This document shows, piece by piece, positions 52,623 to 61,301 of a stretch of 64,000 nucleotides of DNA. The stretch is from contig NZ_JBOHGA010000004.1 in the NCBI RefSeq assembly GCF_050699915.1, positions 1-64,000 of the forward strand, given 5' to 3'. The notes beneath the pieces are model-generated. The model was not told where the DNA came from. It saw only the letters and a program-made list of their open reading frames with translations, and ran no database searches. The position numbers were made by a program, and so were the translations under genes. Source of the DNA: Actinophytocola sp050699915. GTDB taxonomy: Bacteria > Actinomycetota > Actinomycetes > Mycobacteriales > Pseudonocardiaceae. The first letter of the stretch is position 1. Every line of letters begins with the position of its first letter.

Positions 52623-55436
52623 GTGACCGCACCAGCAAGCAAGGACAGCTTCGGCGCCCGCCACACGCTTTCCGTTGGGGACGCCTCGCACGAGGTGTTC
52701 CGGCTTGACGCCGTCACCGGATCCGAACGCCTGCCCTACAGCCTGAAGATCCTGCTCGAGAACCTGCTGCGCACCGAGGACGGCACCAACATCACCGCCG
52801 ACCACGTCCGCGCGCTCGCCGGGTGGGATCCGAACGCGGAGCCCTCGACGGAGATCCAGTTCACGCCGGGGCGCGTGGTGATGCAGGACTTCACCGGCGT
52901 GCCGTGCGTGGTCGACCTCGCCACGATGCGCGAGGCGGTGACCGAGCTCGGCGGCGACGTGTCGAAGGTCAACCCGCTGGCGCCGGCCGAGCTGGTGATC
53001 GACCACTCGGTGATCGCGGACATCTTCGGCCGGCCGGACGCGTTCGAGCGCAACGTCGACCTCGAGTACGAGCGCAACAAGGAGCGCTACCAGTTCCTGC
53101 GCTGGGGGCAGAGCGCCTTCGACGAGTTCAAGGTCGTGCCGCCGGGCACCGGCATCGTGCACCAGGTGAACATCGAGCACCTCGCGCGCGTGGTGATGAC
53201 GCGGGGCGGCCAGGCCTACCCGGACACGCTGGTCGGCACCGACAGCCACACCACGATGGTCAACGGGCTGGGCGTGCTCGGCTGGGGCGTCGGCGGGATC
53301 GAGGCCGAGGCCGCGATGCTCGGCCAATCGGTGTCGATGCTGATCCCGCGGGTGGTCGGGTTCGAGCTGAACGGCGAGCTGCCGGCCGGGGCGACCGCGA
53401 CCGACCTGGTGCTGACGATCACCGAGATGCTGCGAAACCACGGCGTGGTCGGCAAGTTCGTCGAGTTCTACGGCTCGGGCGTGTCCGCGGTGCCCCTCGC
53501 CAACCGGGCCACGATCGGCAACATGAGCCCGGAGTTCGGCTCCACGTGCGCGATCTTCCCGATCGACGGCGAGACCATCGACTACCTCCGGTTCACCGGG
53601 CGGTCCGACGAGCAGGTCGCGCTGGTCGAGGCGTATGCCAAGGAGCAGGGCCTGTGGCACGAGCCGTCGCAGGAGGCGGCCTACTCGGAGACGCTCGAGC
53701 TCGATCTGTCCACTGTGGTCCCGTCGATCGCCGGGCCGAAGCGGCCGCAGGACCGGATCGCCCTGTCGGACGGGAAGTCCGCGTTCCGCGGGGCACTGAG
53801 TTCCTACACGAGCGACGCGCCCGCGGTCCCCGGGTCCACTGTGGACGAGGCGAGTGACGAGTCGTTCCCGGCCTCGGACGCACCCGCGTACGGCTCGGGC
53901 GACAACGGCGGCGGTCAGTCCTTCGACTACCAGTCGGCCGCGGCGGGCGCCGAAGGCCGGCAGAGCAAGCCGACCTCGGTGACCTTGGACGGCGCCACCT
54001 TCGAGATCGACCATGGCGCGGTCGCGATCGCCGCGATCACCTCGTGCACCAACACGTCCAACCCATCGGTGATGATCGGCGCGGCGCTGCTGGCGAAGAA
54101 GGCCGTCGACCGTGGACTGCAGCGCAGGCCGTGGGTGAAGACGACGCTGGCGCCGGGGTCCAAGGTGGTCATGGACTACTACGAGCGTGCGGGGCTGCTG
54201 CCGTACCTGGAGAAGCTGGGCTTCCACCTGGTGGGCTACGGCTGCACCACGTGCATCGGCAACTCCGGCCCGCTGCAGGACGAGATCTCCGCTGCCGTCA
54301 ACGACGCCGACCTCGCGGTCGTTTCCGTGCTGTCCGGCAACCGCAACTTCGAGGGCCGGATCAACCCGGACATCAAGATGAACTACCTCGCCTCACCGCC
54401 GCTGGTGGTCGCGTACGCACTCGCGGGGTCCATGGACAAGGACATCACGACCGAGCCGCTGGGCACCGGGTCGGACGGCGAGCCGGTGTACCTGTCCGAC
54501 ATCTGGCCCTCGCCGCAGGAGATCCAGGACGTGGTGGCCTCGGCGATCTCGTCGGAGATGTTCTCGACCGACTACGCGGACGTCTTCGCCGGCGACGAGC
54601 GCTGGCAGTCGCTGCCGACGCCCACCGGCAACACGTTCGAGTGGGACGCGGACTCGACGTACGTGCGCAAGCCGCCGTACTTCGAGGGTATGGGCGTCGA
54701 GCCGTCGCCGGTGTCCGATGTGGCGGGCGCGCGTGTACTCGCCCTGCTGGGCGACTCGGTGACGACCGACCACATCTCGCCGGCCGGCGCGATCAAGCAG
54801 GACTCCCCCGCCGGGAAGTATCTGACGTCGCACGGCGTGGAGCGGCGGGACTTCAACTCCTACGGTTCCCGGCGTGGCAACCACGAGGTCATGATCCGCG
54901 GCACGTTCGCCAACATCCGCCTGCGCAACCTCCTGCTGGACGATGTCCAGGGCGGCTTCACCCGCAACTTCCTCGACGACGGTTCGCAGACGACGATCTA
55001 CGACGCCGCGCAGGCCTACGCCGCCGAGGGCATCCCGCTCGTCGTGCTGGCCGGCAAGGAGTACGGCTCGGGCTCGTCACGCGACTGGGCAGCGAAGGGC
55101 ACCTCCCTCCTTGGGGTGCGGGCGGTGATCGCCGAGTCGTTCGAGCGGATCCACCGGTCGAACCTGATCGGCATGGGCGTGCTGCCGCTGCAGTTCCCGA
55201 CGGGCGAGACGGCATCGTCGCTGGGCCTCGACGGCACGGAGACATACGACATCAAGGGCGTCACCGCACTGAACGAGGGCGACACCCCCCGCACGGTCCC
55301 GGTGACCGCCACCCGCGCGGATGGGTCCACTGTGGACTTCGAGGCCGTGGTCCGCATCGACACCCCGGGCGAGGCGGACTACTACCGCAACGGCGGCATC
55401 ATGCAGTACGTGCTGCGCAAGATGCTCCAGAACTGA
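52623..55436 (+). CDS. acnA: Aconitate hydratase A
   Basis: 937 residues, normal for AcnA, which isomerises citrate to isocitrate in the TCA cycle using a [4Fe-4S] cluster. Cluster cysteines lie in AITSCTNTSNPS and GYGCTTCIGNSG. GTDSHTTMVNGLGVLGWGVGG and NFNSYGSRRGNHEVM-type blocks (DFNSYGSRRGNHEVM) are conserved, as is GSGSSRDWAAKG. An acidic insert (GSTVDEASDESFPASDAPAYG...) of about 50 residues near 395-445 separates domains, as in other actinobacteria. GTG start chosen because GGAG precedes it by about 6 bases; an ATG four codons earlier is possible. Confidence 0.97.
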   Translation: MTAPASKDSFGARHTLSVGDASHEVFRLDAVTGSERLPYSLKILLENLLRTEDGTNITADHVRALAGWDPNAEPSTEIQFTPGRVVMQDFTGVPCVVDLATMREAVTELGGDVSKVNPLAPAELVIDHSVIADIFGRPDAFERNVDLEYERNKERYQFLRWGQSAFDEFKVVPPGTGIVHQVNIEHLARVVMTRGGQAYPDTLVGTDSHTTMVNGLGVLGWGVGGIEAEAAMLGQSVSMLIPRVVGFELNGELPAGATATDLVLTITEMLRNHGVVGKFVEFYGSGVSAVPLANRATIGNMSPEFGSTCAIFPIDGETIDYLRFTGRSDEQVALVEAYAKEQGLWHEPSQEAAYSETLELDLSTVVPSIAGPKRPQDRIALSDGKSAFRGALSSYTSDAPAVPGSTVDEASDESFPASDAPAYGSGDNGGGQSFDYQSAAAGAEGRQSKPTSVTLDGATFEIDHGAVAIAAITSCTNTSNPSVMIGAALLAKKAVDRGLQRRPWVKTTLAPGSKVVMDYYERAGLLPYLEKLGFHLVGYGCTTCIGNSGPLQDEISAAVNDADLAVVSVLSGNRNFEGRINPDIKMNYLASPPLVVAYALAGSMDKDITTEPLGTGSDGEPVYLSDIWPSPQEIQDVVASAISSEMFSTDYADVFAGDERWQSLPTPTGNTFEWDADSTYVRKPPYFEGMGVEPSPVSDVAGARVLALLGDSVTTDHISPAGAIKQDSPAGKYLTSHGVERRDFNSYGSRRGNHEVMIRGTFANIRLRNLLLDDVQGGFTRNFLDDGSQTTIYDAAQAYAAEGIPLVVLAGKEYGSGSSRDWAAKGTSLLGVRAVIAESFERIHRSNLIGMGVLPLQFPTGETASSLGLDGTETYDIKGVTALNEGDTPRTVPVTATRADGSTVDFEAVVRIDTPGEADYYRNGGIMQYVLRKMLQN

Positions 55437-55458
55437 CCCTCCTTCCTGAGTGGACCCG

Positions 55459-55494
55459 TGGTGGGTCGCCGAGTACCGCCTCGACGACCCACCA
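55459..55494. terminator. Hairpin terminator after acnA
   Basis: TGGTGGGTCG and CGACCCACCA form a 10-bp perfect stem around a 16-base loop, about 22 bp after the acnA stop. A T-containing stretch ATGTTCTTGTCT follows. Confidence 0.65.
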
Positions 55495-56042
55495 TGTTCT
55501 TGTCTGCAGGCAGACCGAAGCCACGGCGACCCGGCGCGAACGCGGGCGTCCGGCCACGGCGGCCGACACCAGGCGGCGCGCGGGCAGGTTTGGCGCACGC
55601 CGCCAGCGGCCAAGGTGCCTGCCGGCGGCCCTGCCCTGGCGAACAACGCTCGCGGCAGCAGCCAGTGGCCCTGCTGCCCGGCCACCACTTCGGACCACTC
55701 GGCATCCCGCCTACAGCCACCGCTGGCCAGCACCGCGACGGCCGCCCGAGCCGGCAGCATCCGCAGAGACCGCACCGTCGTGTCGACGACCAGCGCCCGC
55801 CATGACAGCCCGCCCGCTCAGGCGACCGACACACCGCGCCCCAGCCACCGCCCCCGCCGGTCAGGCACACGGCATCCGCCCGGGGACAGCTGTCCCCGGC
55901 ATCGCGGCGCAGGTGTCGCCGGTCGGGAAGCAGAGCACCTCGCCGCGACAGCAACCACGGCAGTCGCCGCCGGTCATGCCTTCGACCCGCCGTGGTGGCT
56001 GCCGGTTCGGGTAGCGGTCACCTGCGGCGTCAGCCTCGGTGG
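55495..56042. other. Intergenic stretch without a supported gene; contains a 20-bp perfect palindrome
   Basis: About 550 bp of GC-rich sequence in which the open frames on both strands lack protein-family character. The one clear structure is CCGGGGACAGCTGTCCCCGG at 55880-55899, a perfect 20-bp palindrome. It may be a distal terminator for the hydrolase gene whose stop lies 143 bp away, or a protein-binding site. Confidence 0.6.
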
Positions 56043-56822
56043 TCAGCTCGCGTGGTAGAAGCGGGACAATGTCGGGGCCAGTCTCGTTGGGTCGGCTACG
56101 TGGCCCTGGCCTGCCAGGGTCTCGCGTTGTGCGTTTGGGACGGTCTTGGCGATCGCGGTTGCGGCGTCGTGGAAGAACGGGTTGTCGCCCGTCAGGATCA
56201 GGGTCGGCCGGGTGATCTCGGCTAATCGGGGCGGTGGGTGGCCGTCGCCCAGGCAGGCGGCGTCGTGGGCCAGTGTTGGGGCCAACGTGCGCAGTGACGG
56301 CCAAACCGGGGCGCTTCTCGCCCTTGCGATGTCCTCTTCGGACGAACCGGCCAGGCGCATGAACAGCTCCAGCGCCTCGTCGCGGCGGCCCTCGGCCAGC
56401 AGCGCCTGGAGGTTCACCACGTACTCCCGCCACTGCAGTAGCTGGTCGTCCGCCACGAAGTACGGGACCTCGTACACCGCGACCCGGTCGACCGGCAGGC
56501 CCGCGGCCGCGGCCTCCAGCGCCAAGCCGCCACCCGACGACGCGCCGAACAGGTGCGCCCGACCGCCCACCATGGCGATCAGTGCGGCCAGGTCCTCGAA
56601 CTCGCGTGCCAGCGCGTACGGCGGGGTGTCGCCGCTGCCGGCCCGCCCGCGGCGGGCGTAGTTGACCACCGTGAACTCGCCGGCCAGCTCCGGCGCGATC
56701 GGGGCGTTCTCGGCGCCGTCGTCGAGGCCGCCGCCCACCAGGACGACCGGCGGGCCACTGCCCGTGCGCTCGTAGGCGATTCGGGTGCCGTCCGCGGAGG
56801 TCACGTAACTCTCGACAGTCAT
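56043..56822 (-). CDS. Alpha/beta-fold hydrolase
   Basis: 259 residues. DGTRIAYERTGSGPPVVLVGGGLDDG gives the oxyanion-hole region, FGASSGGGLALEAAA the nucleophile elbow (G-A-S-S-G), LTGDNPFFHDA the acidic residue and AGQGHVADP the catalytic His. Substrate unknown. The ATG overlaps the stop of the upstream glycosylase gene by 4 bp, so the two are co-translated; the ATG was preferred to a longer reading because it sits exactly at this overlap. Confidence 0.85.
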   Translation of the reverse strand: MTVESYVTSADGTRIAYERTGSGPPVVLVGGGLDDGAENAPIAPELAGEFTVVNYARRGRAGSGDTPPYALAREFEDLAALIAMVGGRAHLFGASSGGGLALEAAAAGLPVDRVAVYEVPYFVADDQLLQWREYVVNLQALLAEGRRDEALELFMRLAGSSEEDIARARSAPVWPSLRTLAPTLAHDAACLGDGHPPPRLAEITRPTLILTGDNPFFHDAATAIAKTVPNAQRETLAGQGHVADPTRLAPTLSRFYHAS

Positions 56823-57733
56823 CGTTGTGCCCTTCGGCCGGTCGCGATCTCGTTCGTCTCCTCCTCGCGGCGAACGCGCAGCAGCACCGCCACCCACGTC
56901 CGGTACGGCCGCCAGCTCTCGGCGACACGCGCCAGGTCGGCGACCGCCGGCTCGGCCAGACCGTAGGCATGGGCCATCTCGTCGTGCAGCCGGGCCTCCG
57001 CGGTCGGGAAGCCGTCCGGGTGCCCGGCACCACGCAGCAGGACCAGCTCCGCGGAGAACGGACCGATGCCCGGCAGCTCCCGCAGCCGCGTGATCGCCTC
57101 GTCTAGCGGCAGCGCCCGCAGCGCCGCCGCGTCGAGCCGGCCGGCGAGCGCGGCCTCGGCCACCGCGTGCAGTCTCTCGCTCTTCAGCGCACTCACCAAC
57201 GGCACCCGCTCCGGCAACGCGCCCGGTCCGGGGAACGTCGGCAGCTGGACACCGGCCACGTCGACCGGCTCACCGAACCGTTCGGCCAGCTGCTGTTTCA
57301 CCCGGGACGCCTGCAGGATTCCGAACCGGTGGCTGATGATCGCCCAGCACGCGGCCTCGTACGGCGAGTGGAACGCGACCGGACGCAGGCCGGGATAGCG
57401 CCGCTGCAGCTGCGCCACTACCGGGTCGCGGGCGCCGACCGCGGCGAAACCGGCGCCGTCGACGTCGAGGGACAGCATCCGCCGGACCTGCTCGAGCGCG
57501 GCGTCGATGTCTGCCGGGTCGGCGAACACGCGGGCACGGACCGGACCGTCCGGCTCGGCCTGCCGGACCAGCACGCCCACCGGGCGCCAGCTCGGCGCGG
57601 CCGGGAAGGCCAGCCGTAACTCGCCGGCCGAGGCGGCGGCGTCCGGGCGGGCCGCGGGAGCGAACCCCTCCAGGAACCGCGTGCTGGCGGTGAGGTCGAA
57701 CGGGCCTTGGTAGGGAAGGTCGTGCCACATCAT
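56819..57733 (-). CDS. AlkA-like helix-hairpin-helix DNA glycosylase family protein
   Basis: 304 residues. The N-terminal 100 have an AlkA-N-type strand pattern; FHSPYEAACWAIISHRFGILQASRVKQQLAERFGE opens the HhH-GPD domain, and RLRELPGIGPFSAELVLLRGAG (216-237) is the HhH motif that grips DNA. In AlkA-like enzymes the catalytic Asp follows in F-P-x-x-D; here the sequence is GFPTAEARL with Glu246 at that place, so activity may be changed or lost. Starts at ATG 57733 (or 57730) right after a damage-type promoter. First gene of a pair with the hydrolase. Confidence 0.85.
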   Translation of the reverse strand: MMWHDLPYQGPFDLTASTRFLEGFAPAARPDAAASAGELRLAFPAAPSWRPVGVLVRQAEPDGPVRARVFADPADIDAALEQVRRMLSLDVDGAGFAAVGARDPVVAQLQRRYPGLRPVAFHSPYEAACWAIISHRFGILQASRVKQQLAERFGEPVDVAGVQLPTFPGPGALPERVPLVSALKSERLHAVAEAALAGRLDAAALRALPLDEAITRLRELPGIGPFSAELVLLRGAGHPDGFPTAEARLHDEMAHAYGLAEPAVADLARVAESWRPYRTWVAVLLRVRREEETNEIATGRRAQR

Positions 57734-57740
57734 GTTCGGC

Positions 57741-57763
57741 ACTGTGCCGGAGGGCACCGACAA
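57741..57763 (-). promoter_or_regulatory. Candidate PafBC-type damage promoter for the glycosylase gene
   Basis: On the minus strand TTGTCGGTG, eight bases, then CACAGT, placed so that transcription begins at about the ATG (leaderless). The upstream half is a perfect match to the damage box; the -10 half is weak (CAnnnT rather than TAnnnT). Confidence 0.45.
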
Positions 57764-57765
57764 AA

Positions 57766-57794
57766 CGGCCGGCGAGCAGATCGCTCGCCGGCCG
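57766..57794 (-). terminator. Rho-independent terminator of the S33 peptidase gene
   Basis: CGGCCGGCGAGC and GCTCGCCGGCCG make a 12-bp perfect stem with a 5-base loop; on the minus strand the stem is followed by TTTTG. It lies 15 bp after the peptidase stop. The T-run overlaps the TTGTCGGTG box of the next gene. Confidence 0.88.
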
Positions 57795-57808
57795 CTCCTG
57801 TTGCTGAG

Positions 57809-59434
57809 CTACTGCTGGGACGGGAACGGCTGCACATCCGGGTGGCAGACCGTGCCCGGGCCGGGCACCTCGAGGTCGATCAGGTAGTCCGCCGCGATCC
57901 GGTCGGTGCAGCTGCTGTCGCCCAGGATGCAGTGGCCGAACGAGTCGACGCTGACCAGGCGCGCGTTGCCGAGCTGCCTGGACATGCGCTTCGAGAACTC
58001 GTACTGCGTCGCCGGGTCGTAGTAGTTGCCGAACAGCAGCACCGGGGTGGCGGTGCGGTGGTTCCACGGGCCGCGGTAGGCGTCCGCGTCCTTGACCGGC
58101 CACACCGGGCAGCCCGCCGGGTCACCCCAGGCGAGGTAGCGCCCGAAGTCCGGGATCTGCCGCTCCCACTTGTCCGCGATGCGCGGCACCTCGCCGATCG
58201 TGTTGTTGAACGGCTTGTCCGAGCAGTTCACCGCGAGGTAGGAGTCGTCGCTGGCGTACGGCGAGTCGGGCCAGATGTCCATCTTGGCCAGCGGCGCCTT
58301 GGCCATCAGCGCCTTCACCTCGGCGGTCGACACCGTCATCGCCGTGCGCGCGGCCGCCGACGGGTGGCTCGCGTCGTACAGCTCCTGCAGCAGCTCGGCC
58401 AGCGGGGCGAAGTCGGCCGGGTTGTACAGCACGCTCGCCGTAACGCCGATCACCGCGGCCTCGTCGGCGACGGTGCCGTCGGGCAGCGTGATCGGACCGA
58501 CCTCGCGCAGGTAGTCGTGCAGCTCGGTGAACTTCTGCCGGGCGTCACCGGCGAACGCGCAGTCGGGGTCCTCGTCGCAGCGGATGAGGTAGTTGTCCAG
58601 CGCGTACTGGAAGCCGCCGTCGGTTCGCTGCCGGTCGTACTCGACACCGTCGTTGACCCGCAGCTTCGGGTCGACGTTGCCGTCGAGGATGATCGCCCGG
58701 GCCTTCTTCGGGAACATGTTGACGTACGTCGCGCCGAGCATCGTGCCGTAGGAGAAGCCGACGAAGGTCAGCTTCTTGTCGCCGACCGCGCCGCGCAGCA
58801 TGTCGAGATCCTGGGCGACGTCCTCGGTGGACATGTGGTCGATCAGCGGGCCGGCGAAGCGCCCGCAGAACTTGCCGTAGTCCTTGTAGGCCTTGATCGT
58901 GGTGCTCTCCTGCGGGCCGGTGACCGGCAGCGGGTGCATCCGCCCGAAGACGTCGTCGGCGTCCTCCTGCGTGGCGAAGCAGCGCAGCGGGGTGCTGCGG
59001 GCGACGCCGCGCGGGTCGAAGCCGATCAGGTCGAAGCGGTCGAGCACCTCGGGCTCGAAGATGCGGGCGCCGGCGGTGGGCATCCGGAAGCCGCTGCCGC
59101 CCGGGCCGCCCGGGTTGAGGAACAGCGAGCCGACGCGGTTGGCCTGGTCGAGCGCGGCACGGCGCATGAGCGCGATGTTGATCGTGCCGAGCTTGGGCCG
59201 CTCGTGGTCGAGCGGGACGACGTAGTCGGCACAGCTGTACAGCGGCAGCTCGGCCGGCGGGACCCCGGTGAGCTCGTTGGCCGGGCACTGCTCCCACACG
59301 ACAGGAGCAGGTGCCTTGGGGGTCGGTGCGGCCGCGGCGGAGCTGGTCGGGACAACCAGCCCGACCACTCCGGTGACCAAGGCCGCCACCAGGGTGGCCC
59401 CCCGCTTCACCGACCGTGTAGATCTCTGAGACAC
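57809..59434 (-). CDS. Secreted alpha/beta hydrolase, S33 tripeptidyl-aminopeptidase-like
   Basis: 541 residues. A signal peptide (RGATLVAALVTGVVGLVVPTSSAAAA) directs export. FLNPGGPGGSGFRMP is the oxyanion region typical of the SlpD/SlpE/TAP family, FVGFSYGTMLGATYVNMFP the nucleophile elbow, GNYYDPATQYEF the Asp and SFGHCILG the catalytic His; a TAP-like C-terminal domain is present. Such enzymes remove tripeptides or act as esterases outside the cell. GTG start after GGAGAAGGG. The 140 bp upstream include the inverted repeat TCACA-CAA-TGTGA at 59491-59503. Confidence 0.92.
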   Translation of the reverse strand: MSQRSTRSVKRGATLVAALVTGVVGLVVPTSSAAAAPTPKAPAPVVWEQCPANELTGVPPAELPLYSCADYVVPLDHERPKLGTINIALMRRAALDQANRVGSLFLNPGGPGGSGFRMPTAGARIFEPEVLDRFDLIGFDPRGVARSTPLRCFATQEDADDVFGRMHPLPVTGPQESTTIKAYKDYGKFCGRFAGPLIDHMSTEDVAQDLDMLRGAVGDKKLTFVGFSYGTMLGATYVNMFPKKARAIILDGNVDPKLRVNDGVEYDRQRTDGGFQYALDNYLIRCDEDPDCAFAGDARQKFTELHDYLREVGPITLPDGTVADEAAVIGVTASVLYNPADFAPLAELLQELYDASHPSAAARTAMTVSTAEVKALMAKAPLAKMDIWPDSPYASDDSYLAVNCSDKPFNNTIGEVPRIADKWERQIPDFGRYLAWGDPAGCPVWPVKDADAYRGPWNHRTATPVLLFGNYYDPATQYEFSKRMSRQLGNARLVSVDSFGHCILGDSSCTDRIAADYLIDLEVPGPGTVCHPDVQPFPSQQ

Positions 59435-59574
59435 GGCTGTACCCTTCTCCCGACCTGGAGCGACGAAGCGTCACTGCACCGACGGAAGACTCACACAATG
59501 TGATGATCTGTGATATCGGCGAATTGGGTGATTCGGCTACTGCAGTTGGCCACGTCCGAAAGTAGGGCCGCGCC

Positions 59575-60552
59575 CTACCTGGCCACCGCCTTCGAGAGGG
59601 ACACGCCGAAGCGGGACTGGCTGTCGGTCCACCAGTGTTGGATTTCGAAGCCCGCGTCGGCCAGCTCGGTCTCGACCCGGTCCTTGCGGAACTTCGACGA
59701 GACCTCGGTGCGCAGCTGCTCGCCCTCGACGAACCGGACCGTCAGGCCCACGACCGGGACGTGCACCTCCATCGCGCGGGTGGCTCGCAGGCGCATCTCG
59801 ATCCACTGCTCCGCCTCGTTCCACACGGCGACGTGCTCGAAGGACGCCACGTCGAAGTCGGCGGCCAGTTCGCGGTTGAGCACGTGCAGCACGTTCCGGT
59901 TGAACTCCGCGGTCACGCCGGCCGCGTCGTCGTAGGCCCGGACCAGCACGTCGGGCGACTTGACCAGGTCGGTGCCCAGCAGCAGCCACTCCCCGTCCTC
60001 GAGCACGTCGCGCACCCCGGACAGGAACTTCTCCCGCTCGGCCGGCACCAGGTTCCCGATCGTCCCGCCCAGGAACGCCACCAGCCGAGCCGGCGTGCCC
60101 GGCAGCAGCGCCAGGTGCTGGGTGAAGTCGCCTACCACCCCGTGCACCGACACCGGGTCGTAGGTCGCGGCCAGCGTCGACGCCGCGTCGCGCAGCGCCG
60201 ACTCGGACACGTCCAGCGTCACGATCTCGCGCAGCGAGCCGTGCCGGTGCAACGCCTCGAGCAACAGGTGGGTCTTCTCCGACGAGCCCGAGCCGAGCTC
60301 GACCAACGTGGTGGCGCCGGTCGCCGCCGCGATCTCGGGCGAGCGGGCGGCCAGGATCTCCCGTTCGGCGCGGGTCGGGTAGTACTCCGGCAGCCGGGTG
60401 ATCTGCTCGAACAGCTCACTCCCCCGCGCGTCGTAGAACCACTTCGGCGGCAGGGCCTTCGGGGTCGCCGTCAGTCCCGTGCGGACGTCCGACCGCAGGC
60501 CCCTGACGATGTCGTCCGGGGTCAGGTGCACGGTCACATCAACGTCGCTCAT
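59575..60552 (-). CDS. egtD: L-histidine N-alpha-methyltransferase EgtD
   Basis: 325 residues. It trimethylates histidine to hercynine, the first step of ergothioneine synthesis. LPPKWFYDARGSELFEQITRLPEYYPTRAEREIL is the EgtD N-terminal block including the Tyr of the histidine pocket, TTLVELGSGSSEKT the SAM site, and FLGGTIGNL a second conserved loop; the C-terminal TDSQSRFGVSLSKA is the family ending. Start overlaps the egtC stop by 4 bp. Last gene of egtABCD; no EgtE beta-lyase gene follows in the window. Confidence 0.96.
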   Translation of the reverse strand: MSDVDVTVHLTPDDIVRGLRSDVRTGLTATPKALPPKWFYDARGSELFEQITRLPEYYPTRAEREILAARSPEIAAATGATTLVELGSGSSEKTHLLLEALHRHGSLREIVTLDVSESALRDAASTLAATYDPVSVHGVVGDFTQHLALLPGTPARLVAFLGGTIGNLVPAEREKFLSGVRDVLEDGEWLLLGTDLVKSPDVLVRAYDDAAGVTAEFNRNVLHVLNRELAADFDVASFEHVAVWNEAEQWIEMRLRATRAMEVHVPVVGLTVRFVEGEQLRTEVSSKFRKDRVETELADAGFEIQHWWTDSQSRFGVSLSKAVAR

Positions 60553-61298
60553 CGATCTCCGATCCTGGTGATGTCCACTGTGGACAGAGTGGTGACGACC
60601 AGGTGCCGGTCGGGCACCTCGCGCCACCCGGGGTCGTCGTCGTACGGCTCGGAGGCCACGACGACCGACGAGCCGCGCTCGCCGACCCACAGGGAATGAG
60701 TCCAACTGGTACCGACGACCACCGTGCCGTCGGTCAGCAAGAGGTTCAGCCGCGAGCCGGGCGCCGCCGCCTCGACCTCGGCGACCAGTGCGGCCATCGC
60801 GTCGGCCGGCTTGTCGCCCGCGGCCAGGCGGTGCCGCAGCAACGCCCACAACAGCGCCGCGTCGGTCGGCGCGTCCATCGTCAGCAGCGCCTCCACCGGC
60901 AAGGTCGAAGCCAGCGCGGCCACCGACGACGGCCACCCGCGCACCACGCCGTTGTGGCTGAACAACCACCGGCCGGCCGCGAACGGCGCCGCCGCGGTCT
61001 CCACCACCGGCATGCCGACGGTGGCCGAGCGGACGGCGGCCAACACCGCGCCCGACCGGACCTCCTCGGCGAGCCGCGGCAGCGCCGTATCCGTCCACAT
61101 CGGAACGGCACGGCGCAGCAGCGCGGGCTCGGGCGAGGACTCGGTGTACCAGCCGATGCCGAAGCCGTCGGCGTTCACCGTGCCCCCGCCGCGCATGTCC
61201 CGCGGCGACCACGACTGTCGCAGCAGCGAGTTCGCGGGCGTCAGCAACAGCTCGGCCAGCCGGATCGGCTCACCGAGGTAGGCGATATGTCGGCACAT
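60549..61298 (-). CDS. egtC: Gamma-glutamyl-hercynylcysteine sulfoxide hydrolase EgtC
   Basis: 249 residues. MCRHIAYLG starts the class II glutamine-amidotransferase fold: after Met removal Cys2 is the nucleophile. NADGFGIGWYTE, RSATVGMPV and WLFSHNGVVRGW are the usual Ntn-hydrolase blocks. It removes glutamate from the EgtB product. Located between egtB (3 bp) and egtD (4-bp overlap) in the operon. Confidence 0.95.
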   Translation of the reverse strand: MCRHIAYLGEPIRLAELLLTPANSLLRQSWSPRDMRGGGTVNADGFGIGWYTESSPEPALLRRAVPMWTDTALPRLAEEVRSGAVLAAVRSATVGMPVVETAAAPFAAGRWLFSHNGVVRGWPSSVAALASTLPVEALLTMDAPTDAALLWALLRHRLAAGDKPADAMAALVAEVEAAAPGSRLNLLLTDGTVVVGTSWTHSLWVGERGSSVVVASEPYDDDPGWREVPDRHLVVTTLSTVDITRIGDR

Positions 61299-61301
61299 CC
61301 G

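Noticed and set aside
55450..56058. Open frames of about 200 codons on both strands after acnA
   Set aside because: No family motifs, no ribosome site and atypical composition; open only because stop codons are rare at this GC content.
59491..59503. TCACA-CAA-TGTGA as a CRP/Cmr-type operator
   Set aside because: The half-sites are in the opposite order and with the wrong spacing for TGTGA-N6-TCACA; kept only as a note under the peptidase gene.
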